A stretch of 23,652 bases of DNA from Bacteroides sp. (GTDB lineage Bacteria > Bacteroidota > Bacteroidia > Bacteroidales > Bacteroidaceae). Below the pieces are notes generated by a model, which was given only the letters and a program-made list of their open reading frames with translations, was not told the DNA's origin and did not search any database. Location: assembly GCA_019416685.1 (NCBI GenBank), contig DXWV01000017.1:1-23652 (forward strand), written 5' to 3'. Shown one piece after another: positions 17,008-23,652 of the stretch (the stretch's first letter is position 1; each line of letters opens with the position of its first letter). The position numbers and the translations under genes were made by a program.

Positions 17008-18153
17008 TTATTTCAATACTTCTACAATTCTACCACAAGCCAAACCATCACCATATGGGTTAACAGCCTTACTCATTTTCTCATAAGCAACTTCATCCTC
17101 AAGCAATGTGCTAACTTCTCTCATGATCTTGTCGTAATCGGTTCCTACAAGACGAACAGTGCCAGATGTAAGAGCCTCTGGGCGTTCTGTTGTATCACGC
17201 ATTACGAGCACCGGTTTGCCAAGACCTGGAGCTTCTTCCTGAATACCGCCTGAGTCGGTGAGGACAATGGTGGCTTTGCTCATGAGGTGTACGAACTCGA
17301 GGTACTGGAGGGGCTCTATGAAGAAGAAATTAGGACGGATGAGATCTTCCCCAAACACCTCGTGAATTGGCTTGCGCACGTTAGGATTGAGATGCATTGG
17401 GTAAACGAAATCTACCTTAGGATACTTCTCTGAGAGATCCTTCATAGCGGTTACCATACGGATGAAACCATCGCCAAAGTTCTCACGGCGGTGACCGGTA
17501 ATGAGTACAAGCTTACGACCACCAGCAAGGCGAGTTACGGCATAACCTGCCTGAGCAAGTACGTTGTCCTGTTCCTGTGCAAGGGTAGCATCGGTCTCGA
17601 GCTTATCGACCACCATATGAAGGGCATCGATGACAGTATTGCCAGTAACGTAGATGTTGCCATGTACCTTTTCATCGAGGAGGTTCTTCTCTGAAAGTGG
17701 GGTTGGAGAGAAGTTGTAAGTAGCGATACGACCAGTGATCTGACGATTCACCTCCTCTGGCCATGGGCTGTAGATGTTATGAGTGCGGAGGCCTGCCTCT
17801 ACATGACCAACAGGAATCTGTGCGTAGAATGCAGCAAGAGCCCCTGCGGTAGAGGTGGTGGTGTCGCCGTGAACAAGCACTATATCAGGTCGGCACTCTT
17901 TGAACACGTCACGCAGACCAGTAAGGACGCCTGCAGTTACGTCAGTGAGGTCCTGACCTTGCTTCATGATGTTGAGGTCGTAATCGGGCTTCACATCGAA
18001 GATCTGGAGTACTTGGTCAAGCATTTCGCGATGTTGCCCGGTAACACATACCACTGTATTAAAATCCTCTGCATGTTTCTGGAATTCTTTTACAAGAGGA
18101 CACATTTTAATAGCTTCGGGACGAGTACCAAAGACGAGCATGATAGTTTTCAT
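17008..18153 (-). CDS. wecB: UDP-N-acetylglucosamine 2-epimerase (non-hydrolysing)
   Basis: A 381-residue cytoplasmic enzyme that interconverts UDP-GlcNAc and UDP-ManNAc. Family motifs are all present: FGTRPEAIK at 8-16, TGQHREMLDQ at about 38-47, VHGDTTTS at 94-101, HVEAGLRT at 117-124, GHRRENFG at 220-227 and DSGGIQEEAPGLGKPVLVMR near 300. Length matches the family (about 370-385). It starts one base after the wzx stop and ends 17 bp before the wzy start. Its codons are visibly more G/C-rich than those of wzx and wzy on either side, which suggests a separate origin or a widely shared core-like gene. No WecC-type UDP-ManNAc dehydrogenase is visible, so the product may be used as ManNAc itself or converted by enzymes encoded elsewhere. 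Confidence 0.95.
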   Translation of the reverse strand: MKTIMLVFGTRPEAIKMCPLVKEFQKHAEDFNTVVCVTGQHREMLDQVLQIFDVKPDYDLNIMKQGQDLTDVTAGVLTGLRDVFKECRPDIVLVHGDTTTSTAGALAAFYAQIPVGHVEAGLRTHNIYSPWPEEVNRQITGRIATYNFSPTPLSEKNLLDEKVHGNIYVTGNTVIDALHMVVDKLETDATLAQEQDNVLAQAGYAVTRLAGGRKLVLITGHRRENFGDGFIRMVTAMKDLSEKYPKVDFVYPMHLNPNVRKPIHEVFGEDLIRPNFFFIEPLQYLEFVHLMSKATIVLTDSGGIQEEAPGLGKPVLVMRDTTERPEALTSGTVRLVGTDYDKIMREVSTLLEDEVAYEKMSKAVNPYGDGLACGRIVEVLK

Positions 18154-18154
18154 A

Positions 18155-19681
18155 TTATTTTTTTTTGATCATTTTTTTTATTTTCGATATTAAAAATTGT
18201 TTTTCGTTCATATCCAAACCAGTAAGGAAAATTACAATACCAGTAACTACAACAGTTAGAATTAAAAGAAGAATTGTAGAGATAATAGAAATAGTATATC
18301 CCCTCAAAATATATGGTATTGGAAATGATAAAACAGTAACAATAACACATGGGAGTACTACCTTCTTAAGATAGTCACCCAAATGATACGGTACATATTT
18401 CTTAATATAAAGTAACCTATATAAATAGGCAAAAACACTCACAGTAAAATTAATTACAAATGCCGCTATAGGAGACATTCCTAACTTAAATGCCATATAT
18501 ACAAGAGGTACATTTAAAAATATAATTAAACTAACTAATAGCTGATACTTCTGAACTTTTCCTGTAGCTCCAACAGCCGTCCATAAAGGTGCTGATAATG
18601 CCTCTGTGAAGGATGTGATAATAACAAGTTGTGTAATGACCACGGCATAATCAGGAACATTCACTAACCAAATAGAAAGGATTTCCTTACAGAACAATAC
18701 TATAGGGAACGAGATAATAAATAGCAAATAATACGAGAACTTTGACGACCTGTATATTAATAATAATAGTTGATCTTTTTCTTTTAAAGCGTATAATTTT
18801 ACTATCTGAGGATTGAATGCAGTTTGAAAGCTTGATACAAACCCAAAAACTGCACTTCGGACCTGATTTGCTACACCTACAGCTGCATTTACTATCACAT
18901 TAAAGAAAATATTAATAAGTATATTTGTTCCCTGATTTGCGCCTACCATAGCCATACCGCCAAATAGGTACCATACTGAGAAGGACATCATCTCCTTGTA
19001 TTGCTTCTTATCCCATACAAAATGAAACTTTGTGAAAGATAGTTTCATTCGACATTCAATGTGATAAATAAAGAACGTTAACAATGTGACAAGCATAAGA
19101 AGAATTGAGTACAAGACAAGACTATCCTGTGTTAAGTACGGCAGTATAAGTACGACACCTAGTCTTAATACGACTTCCAAAACTGACACATAGGTAAAAA
19201 TAGACATCTCCTCTGCAGCAATAATAGAGGCTCTATACGGAATCAACATGACATTTATCAGAGTTGTAATTACAGACATCTGATAAACCCACATTGTGGC
19301 ATTTTCTCTATCTACAGGAATATTAAGTTGAGTTTTAACAAACCATAATCCTATGGTTTCTGACAAGAAAAGCACTAATAGAAAAATAGTAAAGTGGGTT
19401 AGCATAGATATATTAAATATACGACACACTTTCCCCTCGTCTTTCAAACCAAGATTATAATTAAGGAATCGCTGAGTAGAGGATGTCATTGCATTCGTCA
19501 AGAACGAAAACAAGACAACAACACCCCCTACAACATTATAGATTCCAAAATCATCAGCTCCCAAAATCTGTAATATCACCCTCGATGTATAGAGTGATAT
19601 CACCATTACGAAAAGCATTCGTATATACAGCAGAATAGTATTTACTGCTATTCGTTTGTTATTTGAAGTGTTATCTGACAT
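18155..19681 (-). CDS. wzx: Wzx-like lipid-linked oligosaccharide flippase
   Basis: A 508-residue, strongly hydrophobic protein of the MATE/MOP-type polysaccharide exporter family, with roughly 12-14 predicted membrane helices. The start is typical: a short basic N-terminus (MSDNTSNNKRIAVNT), then a first helix ending in LYTSRVILQILG, followed by DFGIYNVVGGVV. This N-terminal pattern is characteristic of Bacteroidetes Wzx-like proteins. Its expected role is to flip the undecaprenyl-diphosphate-linked repeat unit to the periplasmic face. The 3' end is lysine-rich and includes an A8 run, and the stop is one base before the wecB start. The gene is markedly AT-rich, unlike wecB next to it, as expected for serotype-specific genes. 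The ATG at 19681 is the natural start, since the conserved N-terminus follows directly. Confidence 0.88.
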   Translation of the reverse strand: MSDNTSNNKRIAVNTILLYIRMLFVMVISLYTSRVILQILGADDFGIYNVVGGVVVLFSFLTNAMTSSTQRFLNYNLGLKDEGKVCRIFNISMLTHFTIFLLVLFLSETIGLWFVKTQLNIPVDRENATMWVYQMSVITTLINVMLIPYRASIIAAEEMSIFTYVSVLEVVLRLGVVLILPYLTQDSLVLYSILLMLVTLLTFFIYHIECRMKLSFTKFHFVWDKKQYKEMMSFSVWYLFGGMAMVGANQGTNILINIFFNVIVNAAVGVANQVRSAVFGFVSSFQTAFNPQIVKLYALKEKDQLLLLIYRSSKFSYYLLFIISFPIVLFCKEILSIWLVNVPDYAVVITQLVIITSFTEALSAPLWTAVGATGKVQKYQLLVSLIIFLNVPLVYMAFKLGMSPIAAFVINFTVSVFAYLYRLLYIKKYVPYHLGDYLKKVVLPCVIVTVLSFPIPYILRGYTISIISTILLLILTVVVTGIVIFLTGLDMNEKQFLISKIKKMIKKK

Positions 19682-19909
19682 TATTTATTTTATATGTTTT
19701 TATCTTATTTTTTTCTGAATCACCAAACAAAGCCTTAGATACTCTTTGGGGCATTGTAAGGAACTCCATCATAGTAAACCCTGCAAGAAAAAAACTACAA
19801 GATAGGTATTTAAACCTTTAGTGGTAAATAAAGAAGAGAACATTGAGGTGCTGAAAGTAACTAAAAAGAATGCTGCTATAGGGCAACTTGTCACAGGACG
19901 AAAGATATT
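19671..19909 (-). pseudogene. Fragment of a membrane-protein gene, frameshifted
   Basis: Between the 269-bp element and wzx the minus strand encodes two hydrophobic stretches in two frames. One runs from 19909, directly after a TAG at 19910-19912, and reads NIFRPVTSCPIAAFFLV and onward to VVFFL. The second reads FLAGFTMMEFLTMPQRV and runs into the wzx start region, stopping at 19671. One extra T in the 7-T run near 19790 would join them into one sequence of about 80 residues, rich in Phe, Leu, Val and Thr with a charged end (SKALFGDSEKNKIK). It looks like the last transmembrane helices and cytoplasmic tail of a lost multi-pass protein, possibly a polymerase or flippase from an earlier capsule cassette. 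I cannot assign a family. It could also be chance coding. Confidence 0.4.
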
Positions 19910-19923
19910 CTATGCCCACCAAT

Positions 19924-19944
19924 CCTGTTAGTGTCCAATTTTGA
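19924..19944 (+). repeat. Left terminal repeat of the 269-bp element
   Basis: Bases 19926-19944 read TGTTAGTGTCCAATTTTGA. They differ at one base from 2466-2484 (TGTTAGCGTCCAATTTTGA), which adjoins the 3' end of the IS66 transposase remnant. Weaker similarity continues inward, including a shared AGGAAAGC block. Confidence 0.7.
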
Positions 19945-20174
19945 TGTATAGCTCAAGGAAAGCCACCAACAAGGTGGTTCCCTAATAAATAACGTCAAAA
20001 ATGATATTGATTTTTAATGGTACCTTGTTAGATATACAAAATTTCTCTATTGAGACTCCTAAGGGAACGCCTTCCTGTTTATAGTGGAAAAACAAGCGTT
20101 CAAACTATACATAAACTTGCTGTTGATTTAACAAGCGCAAAGTTCTGATTTTATTATCGTATCCGAAATACGTC

Positions 20175-20192
20175 ATTTTTGGATGCTAACAG
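20175..20192 (-). repeat. Right terminal repeat of the 269-bp element
   Basis: Read on the minus strand this begins CCTGTTAGCATCCAA, an inverted copy of the left end with two mismatches in 15 bases. It lies 30 bp from the wzc stop codon. Confidence 0.6.
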
Positions 20193-20221
20193 GAAGTATG
20201 AAAGGTGCAAACGTTCAGTTC

Positions 20222-22669
20222 TCATGAACATTTCAAAAGACGGGAGAACAGCTTCTTCAAACTTTCATACTTTTTGTGTTTATGACCGTGGCTTTCGTTT
20301 CCGTAGCCATAGCCATAACCGTAGCCGTAACCGTAACCGTAGCCATACCCCTTATGTTCCAAAGGAACTCCATTCAATATCACAGACATATTACGAAGCT
20401 GCTCCTGACGATACATGTTCTCCAATTCGGGTAATTGACGGCGATCCATCATCCCCGAACGGACTACGAAAATAGTAAGGTCGACAACACGGTTCACGAT
20501 GGAAGCATCCGCAACCATACCCGCAGGAACATTGTCTACAATGATATAATCATAACGTTTACGAAGTTCGGCTATCAGACGATCAAAGCGTTCGCTAAGC
20601 AATAATTCGGCAGGATTTGGGGGAACAGGACCGGAAAAGATGACATCCAATTTATCATACTCTTCACTCGTGCCCACAATATCGTCCACCTTATCCGTAC
20701 TTCCCGAGAGGTAATGTGTTACCCCCATACGGTTGGAAGAATTAGAAAAAATACCGCTCAAGGTACCTTTACGGATATCGACGTCAACCAAAACAACTTT
20801 TTTGTTCGTCTGGGCAATACTCATAGCGAGGTTACTCGATACAAACGTTTTACCGGCACCCGGATTGGCAGAAGTAAACATGACCACCTGCAATTTATCA
20901 GACTTCACACGCATAAAGTCCATGTTCGTACGAATGATACGGAAAGCTTCGGAAACGGAATCACGACTGTTTTCACGGACAACAATACCATCCGAATCCT
21001 CGCTTTTATTATTGCCATGTCGAGGAATATTACCCAGGAAAGGAATGGTAAGTACTTCATCCAACTCCTTACGGCTACGGACTTTGGTATCAGTGACGTT
21101 TAATAACCAGAATACTCCCATGGGGATACCCAAACCCAAAACAACTGAGACCATAAGGATCATCATCGTCTTAGGAGCTACCGGAGTACTACTACCCGAA
21201 GCGGAATCTATAATACGTGCATTACTTTCGGTAATAGCCTGTGTCAAGGCATTCTCTTCGCGTTTATTCAGTAAATACAGATAAAGTTCCTCCTTGATCT
21301 TCTGCTGGCGCTCTACTGTAAGTACATATTTCTGTTGGGCAGGCACAGCCTCGATACGTTTCGAGGTCTGTTCTTCCTGCTCACGGATATTCTTTAACTG
21401 AATATTCAAACCGACAATCAGATTATCCACCGAACGGATAATCGTCTGCTTCATCGCACCCAAAGAATTATTCAGATCTATCACAATCGGATTCTTACTG
21501 CTACTGCCTACCACCAATTTATCACGCTTCAAAAGGATATCATTGTATTCCTTGATCTGGGATTCGACACTGTTATCAGATATACCGGTATTGGCAGGAA
21601 TCAAATCCGAATTCTTCTGAGGATCTGTCAGATATTCCTTGATGTATCTGGCAATACTCAACTGGTTCTCCAGACTAAGCCCCTCCTGCTGATAACGGCT
21701 CGTATTGGCAAGATACATACCCGTCTCGGAAGTAATGTCCGTCAACTGGTTCTCACGCTTAAAGCTCTCGATATTGGCATCCACACTACCCAATTCACGT
21801 TCAATGATAATCAAACGTTCATTAATAAACTTAGAAGTATTCACGGCTATCTGATTCTTATCATTGATCACATCTTCATTATAGACCGCGATAAGCATGT
21901 TCAAGATATCTTCTGCGCGGGCAGTAGAAACATCATCCAAAACCAAGTTAATAATAGTAGCCGTCTTGCTGGCAAGAGAGACTTTCAGCTTATTACGGTA
22001 ACTTTCAATAACGCTCTCCATGTTGGACTTGACAACATTTACAGGCTTGCCATAAAATACATCTGTATAATATAATGTAGGGGTAATCACCATCGGACCG
22101 ATCGGTGTAAAAACCGTATCATTCAGATGCATATCTAAAACTTCCTCCGAATGAATTTCCCCCTCGCCTACTGCTAAAGAAAAGTCGGAAAGACGCACCG
22201 TAACGGAATCGACAGGAGTAACCACTACTTTTATAACCTGACGTTCTTCCGCCTCCGGAAAAGAAACCGTGACCGGCGCATGGGTGTAAAGCTCATCATT
22301 GCGTAGACCATTCTTCACTTTATAGCTCATATCCAAATGCAAACGGCGGGCAACTTCTTCCATCAGATGACGGGACTGGAAAACAAGTACTTCATTGTCC
22401 ACATTACGTTTACCACCGAAAAGAGACAGGTCAGAGAAAGCCGCCGATTCACTCATTCCGCCACCTTTGGAATCGTCACGAATCAGAACAGATGCCATAC
22501 GGCTGTATACTTTGGAAGAAGATTTCAAATAAAAGAAAGCTACCCCACCACAGATCAGGACAGAAAGTACAAACCAGTACCAATTAACCACTACAAGATG
22601 AAAGATATCGGTAAGATTAATCTCCGGTTCCTGCTTACGAGCATCATTGTTTTTGTATTCAGTATTCAT
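20222..22669 (-). CDS. wzc: Wzc-like polysaccharide co-polymerase and tyrosine autokinase
   Basis: An 815-residue inner-membrane bacterial tyrosine kinase that controls capsule chain length and export with Wza. A Wzz-type N-terminal domain starts near residue 15, with TM1 at about 28-47. A long periplasmic coiled-coil region covers roughly 270-470, and TM2 lies at about 502-523. The cytoplasmic BY-kinase domain has Walker A ANPGAGKT at 601-608, Walker A' VVLVDVDIRKG at about 625-635 and Walker B YIIVDNVPAG at about 708-717. The C-terminal tail carries eight alternating Gly-Tyr pairs (Tyr at 775-789, every second residue) and a further Tyr near 801. These are the expected autophosphorylation cluster. 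No Wzb-type phosphatase gene is visible. Downstream there is a 540-bp gap with element remnants before wzx, unlike the tight spacing elsewhere. Confidence 0.95.
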   Translation of the reverse strand: MNTEYKNNDARKQEPEINLTDIFHLVVVNWYWFVLSVLICGGVAFFYLKSSSKVYSRMASVLIRDDSKGGGMSESAAFSDLSLFGGKRNVDNEVLVFQSRHLMEEVARRLHLDMSYKVKNGLRNDELYTHAPVTVSFPEAEERQVIKVVVTPVDSVTVRLSDFSLAVGEGEIHSEEVLDMHLNDTVFTPIGPMVITPTLYYTDVFYGKPVNVVKSNMESVIESYRNKLKVSLASKTATIINLVLDDVSTARAEDILNMLIAVYNEDVINDKNQIAVNTSKFINERLIIIERELGSVDANIESFKRENQLTDITSETGMYLANTSRYQQEGLSLENQLSIARYIKEYLTDPQKNSDLIPANTGISDNSVESQIKEYNDILLKRDKLVVGSSSKNPIVIDLNNSLGAMKQTIIRSVDNLIVGLNIQLKNIREQEEQTSKRIEAVPAQQKYVLTVERQQKIKEELYLYLLNKREENALTQAITESNARIIDSASGSSTPVAPKTMMILMVSVVLGLGIPMGVFWLLNVTDTKVRSRKELDEVLTIPFLGNIPRHGNNKSEDSDGIVVRENSRDSVSEAFRIIRTNMDFMRVKSDKLQVVMFTSANPGAGKTFVSSNLAMSIAQTNKKVVLVDVDIRKGTLSGIFSNSSNRMGVTHYLSGSTDKVDDIVGTSEEYDKLDVIFSGPVPPNPAELLLSERFDRLIAELRKRYDYIIVDNVPAGMVADASIVNRVVDLTIFVVRSGMMDRRQLPELENMYRQEQLRNMSVILNGVPLEHKGYGYGYGYGYGYGYGYGNESHGHKHKKYESLKKLFSRLLKCS
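20276..20356 (-). repeat. In-frame Gly-Tyr hexanucleotide repeat in the 3' end of wzc
   Basis: On the coding (minus) strand this stretch contains eight near-identical 6-bp units of the form GGY TAY, encoding alternating glycine and tyrosine. Codon choice varies between units (GGC or GGT, TAC or TAT), so the array is imperfect. Unit gain or loss by slippage would keep the reading frame and change the number of phosphorylatable tyrosines. Confidence 0.8.
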
Positions 22670-22689
22670 TATTCTTTCTTATATCCGGA

Positions 22690-23481
22690 TTATTTAAACA
22701 TAGTTACCATTAAAGAAGTGATAGAAGCCAATACCGAGACAGCAGACAACCAAACGCCCACAGAGTTATTGGAGTTGATACGGCTCTGCCCGGTCTTCGC
22801 CTTATTGGGCTCTACATATACAATATCATTTTGCTGTAAATAGTAGCACGGAGACTGAAAAATATCGGAAGAACGAAGGTCATGATACAGAATGAGACGT
22901 TTACCGTCCTTTTCGCGAATAACAGCTACACGGTCACGGCGTCCGTAAATTGTCAAATCGCCTGCCATACTCAAAGCTTCCAACAGAGTTATCCGGTCAC
23001 CCGAAATATCGAACGTACCGGGACGGGCCACTTCACCCATCACAGATACTTTAAAATTCAAAAACTGAACAGTAACAATAGGATCTTTTATCAAATCTTC
23101 TTCCATTAATTTCCGCTTAATAAGTTCTGTCACTTGCATACGAGTCAGCCCTTCTACATGAAGCTTACTTAAAATAGGAAAATCAATATCACCATTCTGA
23201 TCGACAAGGTACCCCAAAAGACGTTGTTGACCGGGATTTTGACTTCCGATCTGATAAGTTACTAAAGGCATATTAAAGGGCAAAGCCAATTCAGGATCTT
23301 TACTATTCACAAGGATAGCCAACAAATCATCCTTATGAATGATAACTTCATAGTTCTTATCAATAACCTCCTCCTTCAGAGAAGTAATGTCCTGTAAGTA
23401 AAGCACCTCTTTGGGAGCAGAACAGGATGCCAAAAGCGCCAACAGACACAGCAAACAATTATTCAGAAATTTTATTCTCAT
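22690..23481 (-). CDS. wza: Wza-like polysaccharide export outer-membrane lipoprotein
   Basis: This 263-residue protein belongs to the polysaccharide export (Poly_export/SLBB) family, which forms the outer-membrane channel for capsule secretion. A lipoprotein signal is clear: hydrophobic residues 8-18, then lipobox LASC with the lipid-bearing Cys at 20. The export domain covers about 25-145 and includes GYLVDQNGDIDFPILSKLHVEG near 90-111. A SLBB-type domain follows at about 145-225 (VMGEVARPGTF near 147-157). A hydrophobic segment at 241-262 is suited to cross the membrane. It is shorter than E. coli Wza (about 380), as is common in Bacteroidetes. The wzc start lies 20 bp downstream, so the pair is likely co-translated. 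No strong Shine-Dalgarno precedes the ATG, which is normal for the phylum. Confidence 0.93.
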   Translation of the reverse strand: MRIKFLNNCLLCLLALLASCSAPKEVLYLQDITSLKEEVIDKNYEVIIHKDDLLAILVNSKDPELALPFNMPLVTYQIGSQNPGQQRLLGYLVDQNGDIDFPILSKLHVEGLTRMQVTELIKRKLMEEDLIKDPIVTVQFLNFKVSVMGEVARPGTFDISGDRITLLEALSMAGDLTIYGRRDRVAVIREKDGKRLILYHDLRSSDIFQSPCYYLQQNDIVYVEPNKAKTGQSRINSNNSVGVWLSAVSVLASITSLMVTMFK

Positions 23482-23521
23482 AAATTAGCTATTAAACAAT
23501 TCCATAAAATTACAATATGAC

Positions 23522-23652
23522 TCATTCTACAATTTCCCAATCAGGCCAAGGATTAGTTTCCAGACTATCCAAGTAATCGGAAACTTCACATTCCGCCTTA
23601 GTCCATTCACGGCCGGTCCAACTATTCATAATAGCATGTGCTTCCTGAGCTA
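23522..23652 (-). CDS. upxZ: UpxZ-like antitermination regulator, 3' end only (partial)
   Basis: Only the last 43 codons and the TGA stop lie in the window; the 5' part is beyond the right edge. The visible tail reads AQEAHAIMNSW, continues with an acidic stretch and ends NPWPDWEIVE. From memory this resembles the C-terminus of UpxZ proteins, which end in a similar AHAI.. SW .. NP.. WE(V/I)VE pattern. UpxZ is a small cytoplasmic protein encoded second in Bacteroides capsule operons. It interferes with the UpxY antiterminators of other capsule loci, so that one capsule is favoured at a time. The position fits, since the stop is about 40 bp before the wza start on the same strand. A upxY gene and the operon promoter would be expected further right, outside the window. 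The family call rests on a short fragment and could be wrong. Confidence 0.6.
   Translation of the reverse strand, partial: AQEAHAIMNSWTGREWTKAECEVSDYLDSLETNPWPDWEIVE

Larger units (their letters stand above)
19924..20192. mobile_element. 269-bp IS66-type remnant or MITE-like element, no transposase
   Basis: The stretch is bounded by imperfect inverted repeats. The left end begins CCTGTTAGTGTCCAA and the right end finishes TTGGATGCTAACAGG, which match at all but two of the terminal 15 positions. The left end matches 18 of 19 bases with the transposase-3' end of the IS66 remnant at 2466-2484, in the same orientation. This suggests an IS66-family element that lost its genes, or a non-autonomous derivative. 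A short hairpin (CCACC, 5-base loop, GGTGG) lies at 19963-19977. I found no ORF of note inside and no obvious 8-bp target duplication beside the ends. The element sits between wzc and wzx. Confidence 0.6.

Noticed and set aside
20080..20150. Outward promoter inside the 269-bp element driving wzx
   Set aside because: A TATAGTTTG-like box with a distant TTTG is off by one base from the Bacteroides -7 pattern. AT-rich sequence makes such matches common.
19900..20205. 8-bp target-site duplication around the 269-bp element
   Set aside because: Flanking bases on the two sides do not match, whichever repeat boundary is chosen.
20276..20356. CRISPR-like or regulatory tandem repeat
   Set aside because: Units are only 6 bp with no spacers and are in frame inside wzc.
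20179..21284. Plus-strand frames opposite wzc, including an Arg/Asn/Ser-rich one
   Set aside because: The RSHSHNRSRNRNRS-type repeat is the reverse reading of the Gly-Tyr repeat in wzc. All are shadows.

Overview
The window is most of a capsular polysaccharide (CPS) biosynthesis operon from a Bacteroidales gut bacterium, most likely Bacteroides or a close relative. The basis is a recognisable gene set and order: the 3' end of an UpxZ-like antitermination regulator, then wza, wzc, wzx and wzy, glycosyltransferases and pyruvyltransferases, and finally an initiating sugar transferase and a CapD-type dehydratase. Supporting signs are weak ribosome binding sites, an AT-rich middle and a Gly-Tyr tail on Wzc. 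Every gene lies on the minus strand, so the operon is read from about 23652 down to about 500.

Layout in transcription order. (1) 23652-20222: 3' end of an upxZ-like gene, outer-membrane export lipoprotein Wza and tyrosine autokinase Wzc. (2) 20221-19682: no intact gene. It holds a 269-bp element with inverted-repeat ends that looks like an IS66-type element emptied of its transposase, and a frameshifted scrap of a membrane-protein gene. (3) 19681-6768: the glycan-specific block. It holds flippase, UDP-GlcNAc 2-epimerase, polymerase, pyruvyltransferase, two glycosyltransferases, a secreted beta-helix protein, a second pyruvyltransferase, an FrhB-like iron-sulfur protein and two more glycosyltransferases, mostly with overlapping or nearly touching ends. 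(4) 6767-6080: a chimeric graveyard in which a 5' scrap of a possible nucleotidyltransferase is joined to the C-terminal half of a class I aminotransferase carrying a nonsense codon. (5) 6078-3434: GNAT acetyltransferase, PglC-like initiating sugar transferase and DegT/PglE-like aminotransferase. (6) 3399-2466: a decayed IS66 transposase. (7) 2487-511: CapD/PglF-like 4,6-dehydratase whose first codons lie inside the IS66 end. (8) 510-1: hairpins, two of them good minus-strand terminators.

How the genes fit together (inference from families). CapD, the DegT aminotransferase and the GNAT enzyme could make a UDP-4-amino- or 4-acetamido-trideoxy-HexNAc. The PglC-like transferase would load it on undecaprenyl phosphate. 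Four glycosyltransferases would extend the unit with sugars including ManNAc from WecB. Two pyruvyltransferases could add acidic ketals. Wzx flips the unit, Wzy polymerises it, and Wzc and Wza control and export the chain. The beta-helix protein may act on the glycan in the periplasm. The FrhB-like protein is the least explained gene. IS66-type ends in direct orientation at 2466 and 19926 bracket the whole glycan-specific block, which suggests how it may have been swapped or assembled.
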